This document shows, piece after piece, positions 42,999 to 55,528 of a stretch of 64,000 nt of DNA; the first letter of the stretch is position 1; each line of letters opens with the position of its first letter. The stretch spans positions 372,001 through 436,000 of the forward strand of contig NW_006763301.1 in the NCBI RefSeq assembly GCF_000218685.1, in the 5' to 3' direction. This stretch comes from Serpula lacrymans var. lacrymans S7.9. Taxonomy: Eukaryota; Basidiomycota; Agaricomycetes; Boletales; Serpulaceae. A program made the translations under genes and the position numbers. Under the pieces are notes generated by a model. It saw only the letters and a list, made by a program, of their open reading frames with translations, made no database searches and was not told the origin of the DNA.

Positions 42999-44953
42999 TT
43001 GTGAGGACGACGAGCAGCTGCCTAGCGCAGTGCTTTGAAGAGGATAAGAGAGAGGGTGGGAAAGAGAAATATGGAATAAATAATTAAATGGAGAGATCGG
43101 ATGTGACTGGGTGAAATGGTGTCGTGAAATACCAAGGAAAGTCAGACAGAACATCCATCAAGGCACTCTTATCGATTCTCCGCATCCCTCGTTTCACATA
43201 ACATAACATAACCTTAGCACAGTTCTGTGGATCTAGCTGTCCTATCTGTCTCTCCTAGCACAGACAGCAAGAACACCGGACACCCGAGCGAGCGAGTGCA
43301 GCCGCCCTGTTCTCAGCGGGTGGCTTTCACCCATGCTGTCTCCTGACAACGTTGTACTATTCGAGTTCTCATTACTTACCACACCTATACATACTTCTCC
43401 AGACGTGGGCGTCCGTGGAGGACCGGAAAATCATATCACTCTGATCTGAACAAGAATAATATACCCTCCAGGCCTTGTAGTTATTTTATTCGCTATCACC
43501 GCAGCCTTTTCTCTGGGATCAACCCCGGCATTACACACTTGACTACTGTCTCCACATCTTCCTTAGCAAAAGACGTGCTCTATTCACCTCACCGCCATCA
43601 TTTCCCTGTCATTCCAGCCACACTTCCAGGGCCTCTTGCTCATAACAAGCTATCCAATTTCGCATCCAGTCCCCTTATCATCTACGTACAATCTCTCTAG
43701 AAACGAAGCCCCCCCATCAGATGAACCACTCCAGCTGCACACATGTACAATTATGCAATGGCGCTCCTGCACAGGTCCGCATATTATTCTCGTCTGACTT
43801 TTCCCGCGTTCTCTGGCTCATCTGCCCTTGGAGTAATATTGAACCCGTACGTCAATCTGCGGTACCAATCATTTGTGATCGAGATAGCCAATCGTCAAGT
43901 GATTCGTGAGACCGTCCATTGGTGAGACTGCCTCTCGTGCTTCACCCATGGTTTCAGCCCAGCCATGGTCCCACCTTGCTGCGCTCTCGTCCTTCTGGTC
44001 TGTCAGATGATCATAAGCGATATTTCTCCAAGATATGGCGCTGCAGTGTCATATGAATCTTGCAGGAGATCAGCCACCACACGGCCCTTGTCATTTCAGG
44101 TACTTGCCCAGTCCGAGCCTGGGGATAATTGCATGTGGCTGGTTGGGTGGATAGCCATCGTGATAGAATCATCGCCGCCAGCGTAAAAGCGCGTAGCTTT
44201 GTATTGTATTCATCCCAACGGCATGTGGCATTGTGAAAACGCGTAAAGACGCGAGAATGATGGCGTCTGTCGGGAGGTGCACACTATCTAGCGCTCATAA
44301 TATAAAACTGAGGACAGGTGTGCAACAATCAGATCACACTGACTGTGCTCGACATTGAATCTAACGTTATGCAGCATAGAGATTAGATATGGCAAAGGCA
44401 GATATCTTTACTCCCGCCTGACCATGCCCAGTGCCTGTTCTCGCTAACGCCCTTAATGGTCTTGTTATTGACGTCTCGGACCGCCATCTACTCCGACCAG
44501 AGCATGCGACCATATATCGATGATCACAGCGCTGATATCGACATCTGCACTCATGCGAAAATCTCACACTGGCACCACGAGCAAAGGACAATCATATTTA
44601 TATTCGTATAATTTCCTCGTGGTTATATGTGCTCAACGCTGCTCGCAAGCTTGCTCGGATCCGTCATGTTCGGTGAGCGACAGCACGATTGGAACCTTGG
44701 ATCGGAGTTTGGATAGGAAAGATTAACTACATAAGCAAGTACAGTCATGTCATTCTGCTACAGAACTATCATCTTTGCATCTGCAGGCTATCGACATTCA
44801 CATCCACTTGATTGTTTTATTCCAGGTTAGATTATTTTAACAGACATCGAATATACATTTTCACACCCAGATCTATTTCATCATCCGTGTTTCACCAGAT
44901 ATCATTTCCAAGAAAACACCGTGACTTGAAATCATCTATAAGATCTAAACAGA
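42999..44953. other. Long intergenic stretch, no supported gene
   Basis: About 1.95 kb. Short ORFs (43721-43925 and 43965-44186 plus, 44367-44591 minus) have no recognisable content. The divergent promoters of the flanking genes are expected here. Nothing repetitive was seen. Confidence 0.4.
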
Positions 44954-46904
44954 ATGACACCCCGTCTTACCGTGTACTATGGCCCAGTTTTTAACCCAAA
45001 ATCACTGACACACTTTGACACTATCCCAAACTGCTTGATCGCCGTTTCAGCCACAGGAAACATAGAATGGGTGGACCAACTCGAAAGCTCACTCGATTCA
45101 AGTTCCATACACGAAAGTGTGCTTAACAAAGGCTGTAAAGACTTCGACGTCGTACTCTTGGGAGCCGGAGAATTTATCATTCCGGGCTTCATCGATACCC
45201 ACACCGTACGTCGCATTTCTCTTACCCATCTGCCGTTGAAATGATGGCTAATACACAATTGGTTGATAGCATGCGCCTCAATATCCTGTCTTGGGAACGT
45301 ACGTTTGTTGTTTCTCACTTGCGTCATTATCTGATCTCCTGCCGTACAGTGGATCCGATATGGAGCTCCTGACGTGGCTCACCAGCGTCACTTTCCCTGG
45401 GGAAGCGAAATTCAAGGACACAAATTTTGCACGTCGTGCTTATCCCGATGTAGTCCGGCGTGTGCTGGATTGTGGTGTAAGGCTAACTGTAAAATTCGAT
45501 CATCTGCATGCTTGAGCTCTACTATTTTACAGACTACAACATGCTGTTATTACGGCTCTTTGCATCTGGATGCTACCAAAGTACTGGCAGACGTCATTCA
45601 TGAGAAAGGCAAGTTTATTTATTTATTTTTTCTCATTGATGTTATTTTAGCGGTATATTAAATGTATTTTATTCCTTTCACTAGGACAGCGCGCCTTCGT
45701 AGGGGTAGGTGAACATATTAGCTATATCTTCGTCTTGCTCCTGATGAACTATCTATCACCGCTCAACCCCAATAGAAATGTAACATGGATAAGGACTGTG
45801 CCACGTACTACATCGAGCCCTCCGCGAACGAATCGATGGAGACCACCAAAGCCCTATTCGAGCACATCAAAGCTCTCGGCCCATCTCCCTCGGGCGAAGA
45901 ACTCCTCCGCCCAATCCTCACCCCGCGCTTCGCCCTCTCCTGCTCAGACGAGCTCCTCCACAAGCTCTGCGAGTACGCAAACGCACACCCCAACCTCCCT
46001 ATCCAGACCCACATCTCCGAAAACCCCAAGGAGGTCGAGGAGGTGTACAAAAGGTTCGGGATGGCGTATGCGGAGGTGTACGACGAGTTCGACCTGCTGC
46101 GCGGGAACACGATCCTGGGGCATGGCGTGCATCTGACGCTGGACGAGGTGGAGCTGATTGTGAAGAGGGAGGCGGGGGTCAGCCATTGTCCGGTTAGCAA
46201 CTTTAATCTGAACAGCGGTGTGGCGAAGGTGGGGGAGTGGCTTGATCATGGTGTTAAGGTGCGTTTTATTTTTGTATTTTGGTTTTGTGTTGTTTTTTTG
46301 TTTGGACCTGGGCTGATGAGGTGTTCATCATATTTAAAAGGTTGGATTTGGGACGGACGTGTCGGGTGGTTATTCCCCTTCGATGCTCAATGTTATCCAA
46401 CAAGCCAGCATCGCTTCCAAGGTACTTGCTATCCGAGCCAAGGAGGAAGAAAGCAAATGTCATCATGAGCACGGGCAAGATCACGCTCACGGACATAGCC
46501 ACGACCACGGTCACCACCACCACCATCACTCCCATCACCCCGCTCATCCCAACACACAATTCACCAACAAGCAACTGTCCATCCCAACGCTGCTGTACCT
46601 CGCCACGCTTGGTGGCGCGCACGTCTGTTCCATCCAGGACCGCGTAGGGTCGTTCGAGAAGGGTAAAGGGTTTGATGCGCTCGTTGTCAGTGTCCAGGAC
46701 GACACTGGCAATCCAGGGCTTTGGGGGATCAACCGTGTCAGGGACGAGGGCGTTGACTCGGGCCTGACGACGCAGGCTAACTCGATGGAGGACGTGCTTA
46801 GGAGCTGGTTGGAGCAGTTCTTGTTCTGTGGTGATGATAGGAATATCAAGAGGGTGTATGTGCAAGGAAGTATTGTTGGTGGCCGGGAGTTCAAGGAGAA
46901 GTAG
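44954..46904 (+). CDS. GUD1: Guanine deaminase with histidine-rich insert
   Basis: Seven exons: 44954-45205, 45270-45298, 45350-45476, 45533-45608, 45685-45704, 45776-46258 and 46341-46904. Amidohydrolase motifs: FIIPGFIDTHTHAPQY (metal-binding HxH), TCCYYGSLH, QTHISENPKEVEE, LGHGVHLT, SHCPVSNFNLNSG and GFGTDVSGGYSPSML (metal Asp). It converts guanine to xanthine using one zinc. Between the last helix and GGAHVCSIQDRVGSF lies a run of about 29 residues with 17 histidines (46461-46547), not part of the family as I know it. The intron after 45608 starts with GC. About 500 residues, slightly long because of the insert. Confidence 0.93.
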
Positions 46905-47134
46905 GGGAGCAGAGAGGCGAAGTGTTCAATATTTTTAAGAGTCAAACGTACTCTTCATTGTATACTAACGTACACAAAACGGTTGTAGCTCAAGTCGGAA
47001 GTATACCTCAGTGGACCATTGCTTGTATTCATGTTGTAACACTAAAAGGGATGATCTATTAGACAATATACACAATATACACAGATTCGAGCGGTATGCA
47101 GAGGTACAGTGATAATGATAAATATGGGGACAAG

Positions 47135-48669
47135 TCAGTTTAGTAATACAGCGTCTTTGAAATCTCCAAATTCCCATTTGAAGCAGTCCTAGAATCATGA
47201 TTTCATCGTCAGCATCACACTCACGTTAAGCACCGCTCAAACGACACTCTGGAGACTTACAACACAATCTAGCTCCTCCTTTGCCCTTGGCACTTCTCTC
47301 TCCTTTCCCTCCTCGTCATCCGGCCACTGTCCCTCCACCTCAAGCACATTGAGAATCATCTCCTTGATCACATGTTTCCGCACATCCACACGCCAGCCGA
47401 GCCGTCCAACGGTGTCGTATACGATACTCCGCCCGAGATGACAGTGCGTCTCGAGTGCGTAGCCCGCTTGTGCGCAGGGCGAGAGGATCCCCGTGCACGC
47501 GCCCTGGGGGATCGGGTCGGCGTTGTGGTAGACGTGGGTGACGGGGACGCGGGGGAGGGCGTTGGTGTTGCCGTCTTCGGGGTGCAGCGAACGAGGCGGT
47601 GGGCCTGGAGGTAAGGGGAGGTGGAGACGTTTTGCTGCGAGCCGCTCGCCTGGGGACTCGAAGGCGACTGCCGGTAAGCCGAAGGTGGATCCGAGAAGGG
47701 ACGCGATGGCCCCGCCGAGGGAGTGGCCGACAAGCCAGACGTTGGCGGAGGGATATAGTGACGTTAGGTTATACACTAGGTCCTCTCGGCGATAAAAAAG
47801 AGAAGTCAGTACTTTGGCTATCTTGTATCAGGAAAGAAAAGGTTAAGTATAACTCACAACGCCGGTAGAATAGAATAGGCTGTCTTGGATCAGTGCGTCC
47901 GAGAGACAGGTGTCGTCGCAGCGCCAGCTGCTAGAGTAGCAGTCACAAACGGTGGAAAAGATCCAGGTGAAGTCGACGCGCGCACAGCAGCAGGAGAAGA
48001 GAAGGTTGTCGTTGTACTTGTCTTTCTTCGATGTCGGGCCCTGGAGCGTCGTGCCCTTGATAGAAAGTACAATCGTGTCGTTGTCGTGCGAGCGAAAGAC
48101 GAATCCACGGAACCCGTCCTCATCGTCTTCCCATCCAAAAGGAAAACTCTACACGAAAGAACAGCTAAGGTTGTGAGAGGAGGTTAGAAGAACAAAATAA
48201 CGGGGTACATTACAGCGTTGATGTTCCATGAAGGGTCGATATCGTACCAGTTCTTCCGTCCTGGGAGCTGATACGCATCCCCAGCCATGCGAGCAAGTTG
48301 TACAAGTGTATGTCTATCTTCTATATCAGGGCCGTGCACGACCTGCTCGACCCATTCTACCGGTTCACTCTGTGCATGATGAAGAGATCTCAAGCGTGCT
48401 TTCTCGACGGCTTCGAACGAAGATGGGCGGTAAACAGTCGTTGGACGAGCTTTGAGTGTATATGTGGGTGGTGTATCACGATCTATTGCACTGTTGTAAT
48501 CTCCCGCCAACAGGTGCTGCGTGTGCCTATCTTGGGTGATATGATACTGGAGAAGCGGGTTAAATGTGAGAGTTGTGCTTGCGGGCGTATTTGATGGTGT
48601 GGTCTCTGATCCCAGGACACTTGCTGCGAGCAAAAATGAAGTGAATGTTATGAAATGCAGAGATAACAT
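47135..48669 (-). CDS. ATG15: Autophagy lipase Atg15
   Basis: ATG at 48669 with an N-terminal signal-anchor helix (HFITFTSFLLAASVLG). Then VEWVEQVVHGPDIEDRHTLV, MAGDAYQLPG, GWEDDEDGFRGFVF, IVLSIKGTT, SSSWRCDDTCL, and the serine-hydrolase motif VWLVGHSLGGAIASLLGSTF followed by GLPAVAFESPGERLAAKRL. The C-terminus ends CFKWEFGDFKDAVLLN after an intron. This is the Atg15 phospholipase that breaks down autophagic body membranes in the vacuole. The catalytic Ser in GHSLGG is intact. About seven exons. Confidence 0.93.
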
Positions 48670-48995
48670 TCTGTTGCAGATCCTGTAGGCATCAGCTGGA
48701 GCTGCGATTTCGGTGATTTACTTATTTCCCTCAGCTGGTTCAACTGCGGGAGGAGGACAAGGTTGCCGTATATGTCAAGTTACCGCGACGCAGTGCTCGG
48801 TAATCGGAACGTGATCGGACCCGAACATATGAAGTCTACAGTCTACATATTTTATCTGATAAACACACAGGTTGCGATCTATCACCAGTCCATATACATA
48901 CAACACAGCCCTAGACTTGTCAACTGTCGACGATCGGAGACACCTGCTTTTGCAACGTACACATTTAATTTCTTTCGGTGAGACTAGAAAAAGAT
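48670..48995. other. Intergenic, ATG15 promoter and PPAT 3' end
   Basis: Minus-strand genes on both sides. No extra feature was seen. Confidence 0.4.
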
Positions 48996-50200
48996 TCAGT
49001 CTCTCTTTGCGGGATCGGACTCTTGATTCTTCACGATCCACTCCCTAATAAACGTACTGCTCATCTTTGCCTGTTTCAATAGCTCGACATCCTCATGATC
49101 GAGTTTCTCTGACTTCGATGAAATTACATCGATCACGAAGGTCTGTAGCGAGGGCAAGGATTTGGAAGCACGTTCTTTGGCAACTGCAGGAGGACAGATA
49201 CCAAATCAGAAACAATCAAGTCCAAAACATATCACAGTCCTTACTGGAAGCGGCGCCGGATAGGGTCTCCTTACTGACGACTAAAGCCTGAATGTTTGCA
49301 TCCCATCCGGTTGGACCATACACGTCTCGTATGGGTACAAAGTCATACTCGAGGTCAGATCGAAAAAGCTTCATGAATGCACGAGTTCTTTCTATCCGTG
49401 TCGACAAATCTTCAAGAACATGCTTGTTAGCCTTGTTCTTCAAGAGAACGTCGTCTGAAGGCTTATTAGAGCAACCAGGAACGAAAAGAAGGCAAGTCAT
49501 ACCAGTAACACCGACGATGACTTTTTCGTTTGCGATCCATGCAGCCATGCTCAGAAGAATCTTGTGTCCTGCATGTAGATGATCAAACGTTCCCCCGAGA
49601 GCTACTACACGATAGGACGGTTGAAGGGATGTAGTGGAGGCAGGTATCTCGGGTCGCGTTACCACTTCTTCAGCAGGGGCTATCCACTGTTCTCTCACTG
49701 AACTTAGTGTTTGTGGGAGAACGGTGAAAACATTGTCTGGTTTAATCAATGAAGGCAGTGGGATATGTTATCTCAATAGCCACAAAACTCCGAAACAACT
49801 CACCTCCCTCGACTCGAAAAACCACATCCACTCTGTCTGCTACATGTCCTGGAAGAGTATCTTTGGGGTCATGAAGAAGTACGTCGATATCCATCAGAAC
49901 TTTGCCCAGGTCCTGAGCTACTTTGGTTGCCTGAACATATACAAATGTCAATAGCCTCTGCACCGCATCCCACTTTTCTGTGCGGGAGATTTCCAATGCC
50001 TGTTCTGTGTCCTTAGTTTCCTTCCTATTCACAACACGATGCAGGTCAAAGGCTGGTGAAAGTAGAACAATAACCAGACGCTGGCTCGTCACCGTTGCAG
50101 CTGATGCTATCACGGGTGCAAGGAAATGTGGTGCATCGAGGCTGGGGAGAGTTGCTATGAGTAACGATTTCTTTATGCCTTCACTGGAGATGGGCGACAT
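48996..50200 (-). CDS. CAB4: Phosphopantetheine adenylyltransferase (CoA synthesis)
   Basis: ATG at 50200 (MSPISSEGIKKSLLIATLPS). The nucleotidyltransferase signature VALGGTFDHLHAGHKILLSM carries the T/HxGH-type ATP-binding motif. It is followed by VIVGVTDDVLLKNKANK, DLSTRIERTRAF, VPIRDVYGPTGWD and LVVSKETLSGA. The N-terminal part of about 150 residues resembles the extension of eukaryotic PPATs. It makes dephospho-CoA from 4'-phosphopantetheine and ATP. The stop is at 48996. Six or so exons. The symbol follows the yeast gene. Confidence 0.9.
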
Positions 50201-51938
50201 TTGGGAATGTCAAACGTTAAGTGAAGTCTGCGGATGAGTCTGTCATTGCGAACGTTGACCTCGTTATGGCGGTGGATTACATGCACCGTGGGAACTTTTA
50301 TCCAGTGCCGCCACTTCACCATAGCGTCGGTTGCACTCGGCAATTTCCGACAGCGCTTTCTTTCTTGTCACTGGCACTTGTCGTGCATGAATATGCTGGC
50401 GAACTTTCACTCAATTACTCATAAGACATGCTCTCATACCAGGAAGCTCTCAAGAACATCAAGGCACGAAGAACTGATATCTTGCTAGTGCATTTCTTCA
50501 CTATGGAATTTTCGAGTTATGGCAGCCCTCTAGTACTGTTACCTCCACCATGTTGGAAAAGTTGATTCGACAAATCATGTATAGACATTTCAACCAGTGC
50601 ATTGCAAGTCTTGGCGCAAGAGTCGGCATCGAAGACAAGGTGACTCTTGTAAGTGAACTTGCTTAGCCGCTGTGTATGGGATTCTTTACCGTTCCAGGTC
50701 ACCTTCCATGTACCCCCAATTGGCCCATCAAACATTCTAGAAACTTACCCACCGTACCTGCTTCCGTCTATGATCCCGTACGGAACAAATACTCCTGTCC
50801 CCGCTGGTTATGATTCCCATGCTGTGCTTTGTGGTGCCGACTTCCCTTCGTGAACGCCGGGTGCCCGACTTAGAAGACAAGAATTGAATCAGTGCAAATT
50901 TTATCCGAAACACATCAAGATATTCCTGGCTTTGGTTATCAGTTTCGTCACTTCCGCCGCCACATACTCCAAAATCCTCAGTGCTCTTGTATCGGAAATA
51001 TCGACGAATCACGAACGGCTTCTGGTGTGCCACCTTCCGAAGTCTTTGTGCTGCGCGTGTAGCCATGTAGTACTTGCGTCTCGGTTTCATTGAAGTCCAC
51101 AGCACACGGTCGGACATTACAGGATCTACTCACCCTATTGACGGAAGCTATTGAAAACGCACGCTTCCCCCTTTACTTCTTTTTCTCGCTCGATCCCCTT
51201 TACTGCCCGACGACCTCGTAAACTAATACACCGGTTCAAACTTAGGGACTCTGTCGTCCCTATCAGAGTACGAGACATGCTTCTCGAAACCGGTATTACT
51301 TCGACCCCACACCGGTTAACTGATGGCACAACAGAAGCTGTCCTTTTAAAACCGAAACTTTTCTTAGCTTGTTTTCTTCCATATGCACCGATCGCTAACA
51401 TATTGTTTCCGATGCTGGCCTTGAGGGGATTCCAAGCCGGTCTTTTTTCGTACCCCTCTGCGGACTCGTGTTTTTCGCATGTAGTGCAGTCAGTTATTAT
51501 CGACCACATCCTCGATCCTATGTACCTGTTGCTCCGTTGATGATGTGGTGCTGTTCCTGTACCAGTTCTGTACAGCCTGTGTGATATGCTTTGTTGTAAT
51601 AAAAACCCCGTCAAGGCGCGAGTACCATATGATCGTGTGAACTATTGGGTGAGGACGCTTTCCATCCTTTGAACTGTTTACGGTTACACCTCAAGGAAAC
51701 CGTGCCCATGCCTGCGGGCAATTTGGATCACTCAAAAGCACAAAACTCACTTGCGAATAGCGAATAGCCCGTTACTAGTGATATTTATCTCTCTCTATTA
51801 TCGTTCTTAGCTATACTCGACAGCGCATAGGCCTTGCGAGGACATCGACCTCGGGGATACTCAGAACAGCACATTACGGTATACCCAAACTACCCTTTTT
51901 TTCCACTGTAGATTGTTTTTATTGTCGCTCAATCTGTC
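50201..51938. other. Unresolved region with several medium ORFs
   Basis: Plus-strand frames such as 50555-50853 (RQIMYRHFNQCIASLGARVG, then FHVPPIGPSNILETYPPYLL) and 51151-51540 (RVRDMLLETGITSTPHRLTD, then LFLACFLPYAPIANILFPML) look partly coding, but I could not join them into one gene and I recognise no family. It could be a small multi-exon gene or a decayed one. Confidence 0.3.
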
Positions 51939-54310
51939 ATGGCTTCGTTTCAAAGCTCACATTCATTATCTTCACCATCGTCTGCCTTGTCTCCGCAGCC
52001 TGCGAAAAAGAAAAGACCCGCCCAACTACCCTTACCTTCCTCCAACTTCAGCGCTACTCCCGCTCAGCGTCTGCAAGCCATCAGCACAAGCTCGCATAGG
52101 TCGGGCATCGCTGAAATAAAGCCTGCAAATGCGTTGAATGCTCATGCACGCTCTACATCTACGTTTGGCGGTCACAAGCCGAGCATCTCGACGCATACCG
52201 CCTTTCGAGAACATCCTACATCTTCCCCACCGACCGTGACTACATTTCAGATACCTTCAATACCTAGTACAACGCATGCGGGAGGTATCCTTCCCTCCGC
52301 CTCCTTTTTCCACCCCTCGCGGCCCAATCGAACCTCTTCCGAAATGTCCGTGAATGAGGTACTCCCCACCTTCGTCTCAGCGCCAGATCAAATCCAACTC
52401 GCCCCACTTACACACCAAATCTCTCACGAATCTGACGATATTGGCAGTGTTGGTGGTCCTGCGTCGACGGGCGACCTCCATCGCCAGTTATCAAAGCGGA
52501 TGAAACGTAGTCGCGAGCCGCTCCTTCCAATGACGAGTCGGAACGTTGTTGTCAATATCGCACCTTTGCGGCCTTCGTTGCAGCGTGATACTTCTCAGCG
52601 TAGCGTCGTTAGAAGCGATAGCCATCATAGCACCAATCCCCCTGCAGGGCATCGGGTTCGAAGTAGTCTCGAGCGCATATTTCGAGGCATGAGTATCGAC
52701 TCTGTTCGCAAATCGGGTAGTAGTCCTGGCCATACTCTTGACGTGAGGGTTTCGTCCACGGAGGAGCGTCACACCGTGTTCGACGGTAGGACCACTGTGG
52801 AAGATGTGTTCCCGTCACAGCTGAAGTACAAGCCATCGTCTTCTCCACCGATGACACGGACTCTGTCTGTCTCTCCATCCCGTCCGCAGACAGCTATGTC
52901 AGAAACACGTCAACGTGTCTTTATTTCTGCACCACCAACTGAGCCTTCATGTTCGGAGGTACCTCTTTCCCCCCGCGCGCGGAGATACAAGCAACACCCC
53001 TCACGCAACACCTTTTTCTGTGGAGGACACTTGCTCACAGGAGGAGACTCTCCCTGGGCGTTCATCGCCTCGCTTATCGCGGCCTTTGGGATCTCAGGGG
53101 CGTGGTTCGGGACAACGTGTGTCTGGTGGTGGCATAATGAAAGTCCAGCTGTTGCAGCTGTAGGCGCATATATGTGCCTATTAACACTTTCGAGCATGTT
53201 TGCTACGGTAAGTAGATGTCTATAGATTGAGCGCTAGTAGGCTAACAAATTGTGTAAGGCATTTCGTGATCCAGGTATCCTTCCACGGAATCTAGATCCT
53301 GACCCACCGCTTCCGAGTACTTCACCTTCTGACGGTGGGGTTCGAGCACCCTTGCCTCGGGATTTGAAAGTGCGTAATGATACGTAAGTTGATACTCTAT
53401 CCTCGAGACGCTGCGACTTATCAGGGAATAGAGTTCGTGTAAAGTATTGCGCGACATGTAAGACTTACCGACCTCCGCGATCAAGTCATTGCAAAATGGT
53501 AGGTCTATATCATTCGTAAGGTAATGTAAACTGATGTGATTTTTTTCCCAGTGCGACAACTGCGTTGATGGGTGCGATCACCATTGCCAATGGGTTAACA
53601 ATTGTGTCGGCCGACGCAATTACACATCCTTCTTCGTCTTTTTATTTTCTTCCGTAAGCAACTTTCTGATAAGTTTAACGGCTCGTGATTGCGCTTGTGA
53701 TTTATGATCTGATCGACAGGTCATTACGCTATCCCTCATCATATGCACTGCTGCCATCCACATATACCTTGTCACTCGAAGAGAACATGTTGATTTCAAG
53801 GAGGCACTGAGCAAAGGAACTGGTGCTGGTAGCGCCGTGGTGTTTATACTCTCTATCGTCGTGATTTTGCCCGTTACTGCATTGCTGGGATACCACGTTA
53901 GGGTGCGGTCCATTTACCCAAATCCAAGTGGCAACCGTTGAATACTGACAACCATCTTTTTTACAAACAGTTGCTGTCTCTGAACGTTACAACCATTGAA
54001 CAGGTTAGTCTTCTTAAAAATAATCGCCCCACTGTTTATGAGGGTCTAATTTTTCTTATGAAATTAGATAAGAAATCAAGCACACAAGACGCTGGTGCCT
54101 GGGGTAGCACCGCCCAATCCTTTCTCGTACGGTAGTTGGCGATACAATCTTGCAGAATTATTGTGTCATCCAGCAGGGTTTTCGTGGTTGGATGGATCAG
54201 GTGTTGCTACGGTTGACAAAAGGCAGGTGAACCCCGGTCTTGAGGAGGCGGCCGTCGGGCTCGGACTGGGGTGGGAAGGCGATGACACTGAGAGGGCCGC
54301 GGAGTGTTAG
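51939..54310 (+). CDS. ERF2: DHHC palmitoyltransferase, ERF2-like
   Basis: ATG at 51939. A long Ser/Pro-rich cytosolic N-terminus of about 345 residues is followed by [20 protein letters not shown], two hydrophobic helices, then the DPG motif [14 protein letters not shown]. The Cys-rich domain has [20 protein letters not shown] and [20 protein letters not shown], with the catalytic DHHC. Two more helices and the TTxE-like TTIEQ, then [17 protein letters not shown]. It attaches palmitate to cysteines (Ras in yeast) at the ER. Longer N-terminus than yeast Erf2, as in many fungi. About seven exons. Confidence 0.9.
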
Positions 54311-55528
54311 AACCCCCGTCATGTGGGGTCAGATAGGAGGGAATGTTGGCAACAGGAAGGCGATGGTGAGAAATGTGGTGACGCCGGACTGGTATCTGGG
54401 AAGTTATAATGTATATAATCTAAGTTACAGGGAATATTTGAATTTTTTTGAGCGGTTAGATGAATGATTGATTTGAGAGGATGGAGGATTCAGAGGGAGG
54501 ATGAGTTGGTTGTACTGGCAATTGCGATGTGAGCTCTTGTTGGCTAGGCACAAGAATAGGACGCGATAGTTCGATCAGAAATACATGTGGCTCCACTGTG
54601 ACGTGTCTCGTGTACGATTGGATTATCGGGAATGGAAGTACTGTATCATATCATTGGGATCATATCTAGGGATGCGGTGAGGCTGACAGGCTTGGACCGA
54701 CTTGGATCAACAGTATACGCAAAAGTAGACTGCGTGGGTAAAGAGATGAGTGTTATGAGAGAGAAGGGAACATAAATGCCAAGGCTGGCAGTGTCCTGCA
54801 GTGTTCTTTCCAGCGCTGTAGTTCGCCATTTCATGGTTTTTCAGCACATTCGATTCTTACGTTCCTGTTTTGGGGAAGGGACATTCCCAGCCGAGTGCGG
54901 TGAACCGGTCTGGTGAGTGAAGAGTATTAGTCAGCGAGGATTTTGTACGTAGATCACCCGATTAGGATACCGTCGGATGTTCGATACCGTGCAGGTGTTC
55001 GCTGTCGCACAGCATCGAGAAGAAATGTCGGGTGATATGTTCGCACACAGAAATAGACGAAGGTAGAGAACGAGTCCTGCGAGCTCGGGGGGAAGGTGTC
55101 GTGTGTCGTGTGTCGTGTGTTGGTGTCGTGTGTCGGTGTCGGTGTCGTGCTGAAGGCAATCTGAGTCTTCATTCTCGCCTATTGATCCACACGTAATATG
55201 CTAGGCACGACCCTCGTTTGTGCTGATGTAGCCGCCCCCTATGGTCGGCCTCTCTGCGCGGAATCAATATTCAGACGGCGTTTGAAACGGGGTGTGCGGC
55301 ATTGGCTGCCATAACGGTTCTCATCGAGCAACTTTGCCCTCGACCGTCACGAAGAAGACAGGCCAGGTGTGTGTTTCTGTCCAGCAGCGTATGAGAAAGC
55401 TGACGATATATGCGTGCAATTGAATGGCAGAGCCCTGTTTGCACGTTTTGCGAGATAAGTGCCATAAAATCGGCGATTTCGGACTAGCCTTTCGCAAGCA
55501 AATTTATAACCGGCTTGGTGTAAAACTT
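54311..55528. other. Intergenic with a small GTCGTGT minisatellite
   Basis: No gene supported. At about 55096-55150 the sequence is a run of imperfect GTCGTGT / GGTGTC units. Confidence 0.5.
55096..55150 (+). repeat. Imperfect GTGTCGT short tandem repeat
   Basis: Seven-base GTCGTGT units followed by GGTGTC hexamers, about 55 bp in all. Non-coding. Confidence 0.75.

Noticed and set aside
46266..46865. 199-codon minus-strand ORF opposite guanine deaminase
   Set aside because: Its valine- and methionine-rich stretch is just the complement of the histidine codons on the plus strand.
47372..47868. Arg/Gly-rich plus-strand ORFs opposite ATG15
   Set aside because: Antisense shadows of a GC-rich lipase exon.
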